32,323 nucleotides of DNA from a virus, in the IMG/VR virus record IMGVR_UViG_3300051212_000755, positions 1 through 32,323 of that record; one strand, 5' to 3'. Made by a program: the position numbers and the translations under genes. The stretch's first letter is position 1. Every line of letters starts with the position of its first letter. Below are positions 1 to 5,815 of the stretch, in pieces. The notes under the pieces are model-generated. The model was not told the DNA's origin and searched no databases. It was given only the letters and a program-made list of their open reading frames with translations.

Positions 1-938
1 CCAAGGAGATCAACCAAGGGCTATATGCAGAGTGCCAGGTAAAAACAACATTGACCAGCCAGCATATTTGTATAACCACACACTAGACCCTATGCTAGTG
101 ACTAACGTGGTTATACAAATGTGTTGATGCCCAGCTAGCTAGTAGTACTCCTAGAGTAGAAGACTATGTTGGCCTATATTACGCATTGTTGGAAAGGGCA
201 ACCAATGTAAAAAATGCCACAACGGTGTTGAAATCTGTGGCAAGCAAGTAGGCTAGCAATAGCTGAAAAGACGCGGAACGGATACACGGTGGAAGCTGCC
301 CCCACCCTAAAGGAACCAGCCCCCTAATTTGTTAACAGTTGTAGGGGTTAAAGATAAGACCTGTTACCGTAGCATATACGTAGTTATGCGTTACTATAAA
401 CGAGATTATAGAAACAGTGGAGCCGATTCTGCGCAAGCATGGCGGCCAACCACTAGATGCCACAAGCCGTAGTTAACTGGAGCTGTGGGGTAGATAGTCG
501 TTAACAAGTGCCAGTAGCTCAAACGTGCTCAGAGCGACAGTGTGCTAGAAATAAGCCCTCTAGCCTGGCAACCGGTTCTAAACTTTCGCGGTTTAGGGTC
601 GGGGTTTAGCAGTAACCTAAAACTGCTTGTGCCCTAAGGGGCCAATGCGCCAACAATAAATGGCAAGGCTATAACCACAGTGCCTGGTTAGTCGCGTTCT
701 TATAATTGTTAATAGCCCTCAACGCAGGGTAATCTAGGTGCAAATCCTAGACGCGCTAGTTGCCCATCTTGGCTGGAACCCAAGACCTAAAGCAACTAAG
801 AACAGCAAATGTTCGTGGCATCAACTACACCGACTTACGACGACTCGCAATCGTCTAGAGTGTTGCAAAGATGAATGGTGGTCGTAGTAGCGCTATGTAA
901 AAGTAATCCACCCCATTAAACCAAAAAACTGACGAGTT
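1..938 (+). ncRNA. candidate giant structured non-coding RNA (5' end probably outside window)
   Basis: No credible reading frame covers this stretch, yet it is full of nested stem-loops. Clear helices are 64-80/107-123 (17 bp with G-U pairs, enclosing 81-86/95-100), 184-191/198-206, 216-221/236-241, 321-326/342-347, 372-376/385-389 and 394-399/406-411 inside 361-365/413-417, a GCAA tetraloop at 433-436, 544-549/559-564, 578-583/591-596, 608-613/622-627, 758-763/792-797 enclosing 767-772/780-785, and 836-841/881-886. A strong rightward terminator ends it at 940-970. Length, ornate folding and a phage setting resemble the GOLLD and ROOL classes; that assignment is inference, and no family-specific motif could be verified by eye. 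The promoter is not in the window. A structured packaging or replication region of DNA is an alternative. Confidence 0.65.
689..758 (+). other. tRNA-like domain inside the large RNA
   Basis: An 8-bp closing helix (689-697 with 751-758, one bulged T) encloses a CCCT/AGGG hairpin (about 716-729) and a T-arm look-alike at 734-750: five base pairs CTAGG/CCTAG around a seven-base loop TGCAAAT. The middle part does not form a proper D arm or a 5+7+5 anticodon arm, and no CCA end is encoded, so this is not called as a functional tRNA. A T-arm mimic could recruit tRNA-processing enzymes. Confidence 0.4.
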
Positions 939-939
939 C

Positions 940-970
940 AAAAGCCCGCTATATGCGGGCTTTTGTTTAT
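940..970 (+). terminator. intrinsic terminator of the large RNA
   Basis: A perfect 10-bp stem (940-949 with 955-964, five-base loop TATAT, GC core GCCCGC) runs into a T-rich stretch. It lies directly ahead of the SD site of the next small gene and defines the 3' end of the upstream RNA. Confidence 0.85.
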
Positions 971-982
971 CTAGGAACTACA

Positions 983-1189
983 ATGGAATTAACCAACCAG
1001 CAACTAAAAGAACTCAACGACGACGTGCAAGAATTCATCGACAAGCTAAGGATACACTATCAAGACGACACCCTAGCCATTGCAGCAGCACTAACGCAGT
1101 GGGGACTCAGGCTCTACAAATCAGAACTAAGCACACCAGAATTTTACCAACTACTCGTATACACAATTGAAACTAACCGTTACCTCTGA
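983..1189 (+). CDS. small protein of unknown function (68 aa)
   Basis: The start at 983 is chosen because AGGAA lies five bases upstream; an earlier in-frame start at 953 would begin inside the terminator stem. The product is a short acidic, helical-looking soluble protein (starts MELTNQQLKELNDD) with no signal peptide or membrane segment and no motif I recognise. The stop codon is part of the recurring 10-mer TGACCCTAAA (1187-1196). The gene stands alone between the terminator of the large RNA and the promoter at 1228, so it may be expressed by read-through. The function is unknown. Confidence 0.6.
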   Translation: MELTNQQLKELNDDVQEFIDKLRIHYQDDTLAIAAALTQWGLRLYKSELSTPEFYQLLVYTIETNRYL

Positions 1190-1227
1190 CCCTAAATCTC
1201 AGCACACCTGCACACTAAAATCTACGC

Positions 1228-1257
1228 TTGTTTTTGCTCATACAAGTGTGATATAAT
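1228..1257 (+). promoter_or_regulatory. sigma70-type promoter, rightward
   Basis: TTGTTT (1228-1233), an 18-bp spacer, then a perfect TATAAT (1252-1257). The arms CTTGT (1227-1231) and ACAAG (1242-1246) form an inverted repeat over the -35 and spacer. It would transcribe the structured leader and the genes from 1535 on. Confidence 0.65.
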
Positions 1258-1263
1258 TATATA

Positions 1264-1410
1264 TAAATTAATGAAATTTAATGTATGTGTTGAGAACCTA
1301 AGGTTAGATCAACTAGGGCAAGCATCTCCGAGTTCCGAGGAAGGCGACCGGCCCTATGTTGAGTGAGAATACTAACAGCTTAGGGTCAGCAACACAATAC
1401 ATTTGATGTT
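1264..1410 (+). ncRNA. structured RNA / 5' leader of the 1535-2636 genes
   Basis: Immediately after the promoter a closed RNA domain is visible. An outer helix of 13 bp with one bulged base joins 1280-1292 to 1390-1403. Within it 1310-1319 pairs with 1351-1361 (10 bp, one bulged T), and a small hairpin AACC-TAA-GGTT lies just before. The inner part is GC-rich, unlike the AT-rich flanks. The layout is that of a cis-regulatory RNA or riboswitch, but I recognise no known class, and no terminator or SD-masking switch is evident. The rest of this gap (1411-1534) is very AT-rich and then C-rich, with nothing else I can call. Confidence 0.5.
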
Positions 1411-1534
1411 TTGTGAAAATTTAACCTAAAATTTTGCTTATATAAAATTTTTATTTTTCAAATTGTAACAAGTAAATTAACTGAATTAATCGCCCCACCC
1501 CCTCAATCCGGCCACACTAGGCAAACAACCCAAA

Positions 1535-2275
1535 ATGTTAATACGCAAACAAGACATATACCAACTAGAGATTGAACACTGGCTAGAGCTACCAGAGGAT
1601 TTACTAGAGCGGGAAATTGAAAACGCAAACCTACATAACTACAGCACCTGGCTGCTGCCACAATTGACGGCACATTTTGGTCGTTGGCGACTCTATGCTA
1701 GCGGTAAAGAAACTGTGGTAAAAAACTGCACTACAGCACTAGACAAAGTCTTATACCGCATTAGTCGTGTGCGTCGTAGCCTGTTAATAAAAAATCAGAT
1801 CAAACAGCCAGAGTATGGACAATATACGCCATTAATCCTCTTAGGGCTTAAACGTAGTCAAGGTTACAACTATGAGCAGTTTCGTGAGTATAACGAGCTT
1901 AAGTGGTTGTTAGAACCACACCTCTTAGAAATTTTAACTAAAGACATACAGGTACCACAGAAAAACAGACTCTTAGAAATCAGAGACCAAGGGTTAATTT
2001 ATAGAACTGGTAAAAATGCTGGTAGTAGACGAAACCCAGAAAGTACCTGGCAATTGTACAGCATACAAGATACTGAGCTTGGCGGTTACCCTAAACTGCT
2101 GCAAACTATGCTTACACAATGCTGGCTGGCACACCCAAAACATCGACGTGAAACTATGATCTTAGACCCACTAGACTGGGACCTAATGCCAGAGCCACTA
2201 ATAGATGTAGATGTAGTTAAACCGGTGGTGGCGGACACTAAAACAAAAACTGGATATATGGATGTACCATGGTAA
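1535..2275 (+). CDS. phage protein of unknown function (246 aa)
   Basis: A single long frame with normal phage-like composition. The product is soluble, with many Trp, Tyr, Arg and Leu residues, and I see no catalytic motif, signal peptide or membrane helix. The central region is basic (residues 60-120), which would fit nucleic-acid or protein binding but proves nothing. The start lacks a good SD site; the leader RNA ends about 130 bases upstream. The 3' end overlaps the longest version of the following HTH frame, suggesting coupled translation. The function is unknown. Confidence 0.7.
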   Translation: MLIRKQDIYQLEIEHWLELPEDLLEREIENANLHNYSTWLLPQLTAHFGRWRLYASGKETVVKNCTTALDKVLYRISRVRRSLLIKNQIKQPEYGQYTPLILLGLKRSQGYNYEQFREYNELKWLLEPHLLEILTKDIQVPQKNRLLEIRDQGLIYRTGKNAGSRRNPESTWQLYSIQDTELGGYPKLLQTMLTQCWLAHPKHRRETMILDPLDWDLMPEPLIDVDVVKPVVADTKTKTGYMDVPW

Positions 2276-2324
2276 ATTATGTGGATTGCCTCGACATTTA
2301 CAGCATTTACGGTTTAGGGTCAAA

Positions 2325-2636
2325 ATGAAATATACTAAAGAAATCACAGATAAAATTGTTGAACAGTACAAAAGTGGTCAAACCGCTAAACAGATAGCAG
2401 AAACTCTAGGCGTCGCTGACCGTAGCATTATAGCCAAGCTTAGCAGTTTGGGTGTCTACCAAAAAAAGGTCTACACCAACAAACGTGGCGAGGTGCCAGT
2501 CAAAAAATACGAGATGATCGAACGATTGGCCGAACTGTTGGAGGTGCCATCAGATCAGCTAGAAAGTTTAGAAAAAGTAAACAAAAATGTACTTAAATTG
2601 CTGGAAATTAGGTTATCTGACCCTAAACCGCAATAA
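2325..2636 (+). CDS. HTH DNA-binding protein, paralogue A (103 aa)
   Basis: The N-terminal half (residues 1-50) is a helix-turn-helix region with the pattern KEITDKIVEQYKSG..AKQIAETLG..DRSIIAKLS, matching two other proteins in this window at 3632-3958 and 7314-7640. After it comes the shared VY..K.Y..K.GE.PVKK stretch and a helical C-terminus. The start at 2325 is preferred because the homologues begin just before the Y-T/S-x-E-x-T block; the longer frame from 2262 overlaps the upstream gene. No clear SD is present, but TTTAGGGTCA lies directly upstream (2313-2322). It is the only rightward copy and the most diverged. A role as transcription regulator is inferred from the fold. Confidence 0.75.
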   Translation: MKYTKEITDKIVEQYKSGQTAKQIAETLGVADRSIIAKLSSLGVYQKKVYTNKRGEVPVKKYEMIERLAELLEVPSDQLESLEKVNKNVLKLLEIRLSDPKPQ

Positions 2637-2647
2637 TTGTACCAAAT

Positions 2648-2674
2648 AGCCCTGCCTTGTGCGGGGCTTTTTTA
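2648..2674 (+). terminator. intrinsic terminator after HTH paralogue A
   Basis: An 8-bp stem (2648-2655 with 2661-2668, loop CTTGT) with one G-U pair is followed by a run of T. It ends the 1535-2636 transcription unit. Confidence 0.85.
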
Positions 2675-2721
2675 TTGCCTGGACGTGTGGGTTTCTGTGG
2701 TTTAGGGTCAGAAATATTTAC

Positions 2722-2751
2722 TTGACACTGTGGCCGTTTTGGCACTATAAT
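2722..2751 (+). promoter_or_regulatory. promoter module P1, rightward
   Basis: TTGACA (2722-2727), 18-bp spacer, TATAAT (2746-2751), then TTGGCGCA in place of the GGCGCC box. TTTAGGGTCA (2701-2710) ends 11 bases before the -35, the position that the second CCGAC site holds in sister modules. No inverted repeat covers this -10. The first 200 bases downstream are structured and non-coding. Confidence 0.75.
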
Positions 2752-2940
2752 GTTGGCGCAAGACCACTAAAATTTTGCTTTTGCACTAGGTTAGCCACTG
2801 GCGCAAATTCAAGTTTTTGCACTTGAAGTTTTAGCACTGGCGCAGCACCACTAGTGGTGTGCTAAGTTCTAGAACCTATATTGTTATAGATCCTAAACCG
2901 TTCCAAGTTCTAGAATTTAGCACGGTTATAGAAATTGTAG
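2752..2940 (+). ncRNA. putative structured transcript from P1
   Basis: This stretch has no gene but several strong inverted repeats: 2859-2875 with 2907-2923 (16 of 17 pairs Watson-Crick) enclosing a hairpin CTATA/TATAG (2876-2889), a perfect CACCACTAGTGGTG palindrome (2846-2859), TCAAGT/ACTTGA (2808-2825), and repeated phrases such as CACTGGCGCA (2774 region, 2836 region). It fits a short regulatory RNA made from P1. No terminator is seen before P2, so its 3' end is unknown. Confidence 0.45.
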
Positions 2941-2955
2941 CGTTCCAAAAACTAT

Positions 2956-3037
2956 CCGACCGGCGGCGGCTTAGGGTCGACAGGCGGCGGCATTTTCGCT
3001 TGACACGCACGCAAATTTTATGGTAAAATTTGGCGCC
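2956..3037 (+). promoter_or_regulatory. promoter module P2, rightward
   Basis: Two 11-bp sites, 2956-2966 and 2977-2987, start 21 bp apart. TTGACA follows 12 bp later (3000-3005), then an 18-bp spacer and TAAAAT (3024-3029). The -10 lies in a perfect inverted repeat, CAAATTTTA (3012-3020) with TAAAATTTG (3024-3032). GGCGCC is at 3032-3037, followed by a stem CGTTAT/ATAACG (3042-3060). The second site overlaps a TTAGGGTCGA motif. No rightward gene follows. Confidence 0.75.
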
Positions 3038-3102
3038 AGATCGTTATCAATTTTATAACGGTATAATAACCATAACAACACCCAATTACACCCAAAACCG
3101 AC

Positions 3103-3183
3103 CCGACGAACGGCAGATTGGAGCCGACGAACGGCGGAGAAAACGCTTGACACGCGTGCAATTTTACTGGTAAAATTGGCGCC
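3103..3183 (+). promoter_or_regulatory. promoter module P3, rightward
   Basis: Two exact CCGACGAACGG sites at 3103-3113 and 3124-3134 (21 bp apart), 12 bp, TTGACA 3147-3152, 18-bp spacer, TAAAAT 3171-3176. The perfect inverted repeat CAATTTTAC/GTAAAATTG (3159-3178) spans the -10, and GGCGCC is at 3178-3183. P3 lies about 147 bp behind P2 with the same layout, so the pair looks like a tandem duplication that has diverged. Confidence 0.8.
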
Positions 3184-3256
3184 AGGTAGTTATAAATTAT
3201 ATAATTTATAACCGTTCAGGAAAAAATAACGGCCCGCTTTGGGCCGTTATGGTTTC
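3178..3256 (+). ncRNA. putative short RNA from P3 (about 75 nt)
   Basis: From the expected start in GGCGCC the transcript would hold a perfect 24-base AT palindrome (3189-3212) and then a 10-bp GC-rich hairpin (3226-3250) that also serves as terminator for the leftward gene. There is no reading frame. Transcription from P3 and termination at this hairpin are predictions from sequence only; the T-run on this strand is weak (GGTTTC). Confidence 0.45.
3221..3256 (-). terminator. terminator of the leftward HTH-B operon, possibly bidirectional
   Basis: A perfect 10-bp stem (3226-3235 with 3241-3250, five-base loop) lies 14 bases past the stop codon of the 3264-3578 gene. On the leftward strand it is followed by six T, a textbook intrinsic terminator. 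Confidence 0.85.
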
Positions 3257-3263
3257 TAGAACC

Positions 3264-3578
3264 CTAGTCTACTAGGTCTATTTCCAGCATGTTATCAATT
3301 ATATAACCTGGAAGCTTGGTGGTTTCACCATGCATGTAGCGATCGACCGCTATAAATTCTCCGATCTTGCGATCGAATTTGTCATTATCAGCACACCAGG
3401 CAAATGCAACGTCATAAAATTTAGCATGACGCGCATTGTTTACACAAGGCATGGCAACAAGGCAAAATCCGTTTTCATCGCCTACGGGCGGGCGATTATG
3501 AACAATTCCGCCAGACTCGCGCACAAGTGCGACCATTTGCTTGCGATATGCTTTTTGAGCTTTTGTCATCTTTTCCAT
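3264..3578 (-). CDS. protein of unknown function (104 aa)
   Basis: AAGGA lies at a good distance upstream of the start at 3578. The N-terminus is lysine-rich and helical (MEKMTKAQKAYRKQMVALVR), and the rest is a mixed alpha/beta sequence with three Cys residues (FCLVAMPCVNN and AWCADND) that do not form an obvious zinc site. No signal peptide or membrane segment is seen. It is the second gene of a two-gene leftward operon behind HTH paralogue B and is followed by a clear terminator. Gene pairs of an HTH regulator plus a small unknown protein occur twice in this region (see 7069-7640). The function is unknown. Confidence 0.7.
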   Translation of the reverse strand: MEKMTKAQKAYRKQMVALVRESGGIVHNRPPVGDENGFCLVAMPCVNNARHAKFYDVAFAWCADNDKFDRKIGEFIAVDRYMHGETTKLPGYIIDNMLEIDLVD

Positions 3579-3631
3579 AACAGTATTCCTTTCTAGAGTT
3601 TAGAATGGAACGGGTTTCCCCGTTCCAAATT

Positions 3632-3958
3632 TTACAGCGGTTTGCTGTTTGCTAAGGCATCGAAAATGGCCTTAAGAGCCGATTTGTTCGCCTTAGTTAG
3701 CGATTCTATATCGTTTTCCGATAGGCGAAGAATCGCGCCGATAGCATCGGCCGTTACATCTTTTTTAACAGGCTTTTCGCCTGTTTTCGAGACGTACTGT
3801 TTAGCGATATAAACTTTCTCACGCGAAAGTTTCGCTACAATACTGCGAACGGTTTTACCCATTGCCGACGCGATTTGCTCGACGGCAACCCCTGCCTGAT
3901 AATCTGCTATAATCTTAGCAGTCTGCTCAGGCGTATAGTTAACGGCTTTTTCTGCCAT
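3632..3958 (-). CDS. HTH DNA-binding protein, paralogue B (108 aa)
   Basis: Close paralogue of the product at 7314-7640 and more distant from that at 2325-2636. Residues 8-55 contain the HTH (YTPEQTAKIIADYQAG..VEQIA..MGKTVRSIVAKLS), followed by EKVYIAKQY, KTGEKPVKKDV and a helical tail that includes ENDIESLTKANKSALKAI. AGGAG precedes the start by eight bases. The gene is read leftward from a promoter with TATAAT at 4015-4020, divergent from module P4. Sequence-specific DNA binding is inferred from the fold; that it binds the CCGACNNNCGG sites next door is a hypothesis. Confidence 0.8.
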   Translation of the reverse strand: MAEKAVNYTPEQTAKIIADYQAGVAVEQIASAMGKTVRSIVAKLSREKVYIAKQYVSKTGEKPVKKDVTADAIGAILRLSENDIESLTKANKSALKAIFDALANSKPL

Positions 3959-4014
3959 GCTATAACTCCTAGAACTGTCTTGGGCTTGACCCTATGTCTC
4001 CCGCAACAGAATCA

Positions 4015-4046
4015 ATTATACACGGGTTTGCCTGGTAGATTGTCGC
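4015..4046 (-). promoter_or_regulatory. leftward promoter of the HTH-B operon
   Basis: On the minus strand TATAAT occupies 4020-4015, with GCGACA (4046-4041) 20 bases upstream, so the -35 is poor. The region 4041-4068 contains an inverted repeat (TGTCGC / GACAAT) and is nearly identical to 6809-6836 ahead of the HAD operon, indicating a shared regulatory element. Confidence 0.55.
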
Positions 4047-4097
4047 CCAGATGACAATTGGCCTACCATTCATCAGGTGGATCAGCGGCAACCCAAC

Positions 4098-4191
4098 CCG
4101 ACCAACGGCAGACTGCATCCGACGAACGGTACCCCGCAGGGGTTGACACGGCCGCAAAATCTATGATATAATTATCATAGATTTTGGCGCC
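4098..4191 (+). promoter_or_regulatory. promoter module P4, rightward
   Basis: Sites CCGACCAACGG (4098-4108) and CCGACGAACGG (4119-4129) start 21 bp apart. After 13 bp come TTGACA (4143-4148), an 18-bp spacer and TATAAT (4167-4172). The -10 sits in the longest inverted repeat of the family: perfect 14-bp arms 4155-4168 and 4173-4186. GGCGCC is at 4186-4191, here 13 bp past the -10. Confidence 0.8.
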
Positions 4192-4262
4192 ATCGCTCTA
4201 AATTCTATAACTTAGAGCGATATAGAAAAAATTATAGCGGCTATAGGCCGCTTTAATTTTTA
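4186..4262 (+). ncRNA. putative short RNA from P4 (about 75 nt)
   Basis: The expected transcript begins at GGCGCC, folds a perfect 10-bp stem (4192-4201 with 4212-4221) and ends at a hairpin AGCGGC/GCCGCT (4236-4252) followed by TTAATTTTT. It carries no reading frame and ends at the 3' edge of the SprT-like gene. Expression is predicted, not shown. Confidence 0.5.
4228..4262 (-). terminator. bidirectional terminator after the SprT-like gene
   Basis: The stem 4236-4241/4247-4252 lies just past the leftward stop codon at 4260. It is followed by T-rich sequence on both strands (ATAATTTTTT leftward, TTAATTTTT rightward). Confidence 0.75.
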
Positions 4263-4649
4263 TAACGTCCTCACAATTGGTTCGTTTTTATTTATATAAT
4301 ATTCGTGGGTTGCCGACGGTGGCAAGCCATACTCTAGCATCATGCGCCGCCAATCAGGCCCATGCCAAAAGTCTGTGGGATCTTCGCCGTTAATTATATA
4401 ATCTGCAACATGAATTAGCTCATGCGGTACAATTACACAAAGCATCTCAGCTTTATAACGGTTAAAAAATTTGCTAGCAAATTCTACCTCATGCACCTCG
4501 CAGTGGGCTAGGCCCGCAGTGCGATACATGCGATTGCTAATTCTAACCTTTGGAACGCTATGCTTTTTTAGTTGGGGCCACAATTCTTGCATAGCAGTCC
4601 AGTGTAGGGTAACAGCGGCTGTTACAACTTTTATCAACGAATCGGCCAT
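4260..4649 (-). CDS. SprT-like zinc metallopeptidase (129 aa)
   Basis: The zinc-peptidase motif HELIH is at residues 76-80, with a third ligand candidate His in the later FWHGPDWRRMM block (H96), the layout of SprT/Spartan-type domains. Family members cleave proteins crosslinked to DNA or act on DNA-bound proteins; in phages their role is mostly unknown. The length fits a stand-alone SprT-like domain without a C-terminal zinc ribbon. GAGG lies eight bases ahead of the start. The gene is last in a leftward three-gene operon behind a DnaQ-like exonuclease and a small membrane protein and overlaps the latter by 16 bases. A DNA repair or processing role is plausible from the neighbour, but the substrate is unknown. 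Confidence 0.82.
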   Translation of the reverse strand: MADSLIKVVTAAVTLHWTAMQELWPQLKKHSVPKVRISNRMYRTAGLAHCEVHEVEFASKFFNRYKAEMLCVIVPHELIHVADYIINGEDPTDFWHGPDWRRMMLEYGLPPSATHEYYINKNEPIVRTL

Positions 4650-4885
4650 AATTTATACCTCGCAATAATTGTTACAAGAATTAGATTGGCAATATAGTTT
4701 GCTATAAGAATCATATCGCCCTTGGGCACGATATAGATTGTCATGGAAACCATACCAGTCCACCACATTGCTATAAAACCTAAGGTAAGCCCGTCCGAGT
4801 TTTTAGAACGATAGGATTCAATGGCTTGGGGCAGGGCCGAAGCCCCAAGCAGTATAGAACCTAGAACGCCGAATGTATCAAACAT
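4634..4885 (-). CDS. PQ-loop / SemiSWEET-like small membrane transporter (83 aa)
   Basis: Three hydrophobic segments (residues about 5-20, 34-53, 57-76) flank a PQ-loop signature: ASALPQAIESYRSKNSDGLT, followed by LGFIAMWWTG. This order and the 83-residue length match bacterial SemiSWEETs, half-size sugar carriers that work as dimers in the membrane. The start at 4885 is supported by AAGGA at the right distance and by the family length; the frame stays open upstream to 5002 but would overlap the exonuclease heavily. It overlaps genes on both sides by 8 and 16 bases, so it is translationally coupled. A transporter gene in phage DNA is unusual; the transported compound is unknown. Confidence 0.75.
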   Translation of the reverse strand: MFDTFGVLGSILLGASALPQAIESYRSKNSDGLTLGFIAMWWTGMVSMTIYIVPKGDMILIANYIANLILVTIIARYKLWPIR

Positions 4886-5570
4886 TGTAATGATCCTTGA
4901 CCTGAAATTTCTTCCAATCATAAGGCTCGATGCGATCGCGCCAACCTTTAGAACGTACAATCTTTTGTAGGATTGGAATCTCAAAATCCCTAGCATCTTC
5001 AAGTGCAGTGTGGGGTTCAGTAATAAGATTACCAGTTACAAAACCTGCAACAGTCTCAGCGTCAGTCTTGAATGTCATATTACCTTTATCGGTCGCATTA
5101 TTGAAACGATGATTGTCGAGAACAAAACGCTTATACTTTTTGGAACGGCAGATGTTACCTACAGCGGCTTGCCAAAGGCAAAAGCGGCTAGTGAAAGAAT
5201 CTAGAACGATGCCAGAGTTAGCACATTTGCTAGTATCAAAGGCAAGATTGTATGCGGTTAAGATAGGATCATAAGTACCGATACATTTATTGATCCAGTT
5301 ATTTATAGCAGTTACCGATGCAAGCATACGTGTACCAGAATCTAGCATGTTCTGATAATTAGCACGACGACGCTCAAGGTTAGCGTTAGACCAAAAACCG
5401 TTAGCATTTTTATCATGGAATAAGGTTGCAGGGTCATAGAACTCACGAACTAGAACGCTACAACTATTGTAAATCTTGCCGTGACGGTCACAAACTACAA
5501 TGGCAAAATCCATAACGGTATCGTTAAGGGTCGTTTCAGTATCTAGAACAGCGAAGTATTGTCGTTTCAT
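4878..5570 (-). CDS. DnaQ-like DEDDh 3'-5' exonuclease (230 aa)
   Basis: The three exonuclease motifs are present in order: DTET at residues 10-13, AYNLAFD around residue 112, and HTALEDARD at 187-195, with the H-x4-D spacing of the DEDDh class. Two metal ions held by these acidic residues would cut nucleotides from DNA or RNA 3' ends. No polymerase domain is attached, so it may be a proofreading subunit, a repair exonuclease or an RNase; the sequence does not decide. AAGGT precedes the start. It is first in the leftward operon with the PQ-loop and SprT-like genes, behind a TATACT promoter and divergent from module P5. Confidence 0.85.
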   Translation of the reverse strand: MKRQYFAVLDTETTLNDTVMDFAIVVCDRHGKIYNSCSVLVREFYDPATLFHDKNANGFWSNANLERRRANYQNMLDSGTRMLASVTAINNWINKCIGTYDPILTAYNLAFDTSKCANSGIVLDSFTSRFCLWQAAVGNICRSKKYKRFVLDNHRFNNATDKGNMTFKTDAETVAGFVTGNLITEPHTALEDARDFEIPILQKIVRSKGWRDRIEPYDWKKFQVKDHYNV

Positions 5571-5601
5571 AATTTATAACCTTAAAAGTTGAGCAACACC
5601 C

Positions 5602-5607
5602 AGTATA
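5602..5607 (-). promoter_or_regulatory. leftward -10 box of the exonuclease operon
   Basis: Minus-strand TATACT, about 30 bases upstream of the exonuclease start, has no recognisable -35 (TGGCAC at 17 bp). All four leftward promoters here combine a good -10 with a weak -35, which suggests dependence on an activator. Confidence 0.45.
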
Positions 5608-5673
5608 CCATAAAATGCCAGATAGTGCCATAATTCGCCGCCGCCCATCGGCTAGCCACCACCACACATCCGA

Positions 5674-5757
5674 CCGACCAGCGGCGGCTACGAGCCGACG
5701 AACGGTCGGCTCAGGCCTTGACACGCTCGCAAAAATTATGATATAATTTTTGGCGCC
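5674..5757 (+). promoter_or_regulatory. promoter module P5, rightward
   Basis: Sites CCGACCAGCGG (5674-5684) and CCGACGAACGG (5695-5705) are 21 bp apart. After 12 bp come TTGACA (5718-5723), an 18-bp spacer and TATAAT (5742-5747). Perfect 10-bp inverted repeat arms 5730-5739 and 5743-5752 cover the -10, and GGCGCC is at 5752-5757. A 9-bp stem ATGGCTATA/TATAGCCAT follows (5758-5787). Confidence 0.8.
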
Positions 5758-5799
5758 ATGGCTATAAATTTTATAATCTATAGCCATAACGTGGAACAG

Positions 5800-5815
5800 T
5801 GTTCCACGTGAAACC
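5800..5815. promoter_or_regulatory. parS-like ParB site 1 (14 of 16 bases)
   Basis: TGTTCCACGTGAAACC matches the canonical parS TGTTTCACGTGAAACA except at positions 5 and 16; position 5 is variable in known sites. It overlaps a 19-base palindrome (5790-5808) and ends on the stop codon of the leftward gene at 5815. Partition use is inferred. Confidence 0.5.

Noticed and set aside
700-760. A true tRNA gene
   Set aside because: The T arm and acceptor-like helix are present, but no valid D arm, seven-base anticodon loop or standard spacing can be formed.
953-982. Longer start for the small gene ending at 1189
   Set aside because: The extension begins inside the terminator hairpin; AGGAA supports the start at 983.
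2971-3153. Leftward frame across modules P2 and P3
   Set aside because: Its codons are the repeated regulatory sites themselves; the duplicate site sequences give a repetitive peptide.
3330-3596. Rightward frame of about 88 codons opposite the 3264-3578 gene
   Set aside because: The leftward frame has a better SD, an operon context and a terminator; this one has none of these.
5536-5787. Leftward frame covering module P5 and the exonuclease promoter
   Set aside because: It runs through the promoter module, overlaps the start of the exonuclease gene and has no family features.
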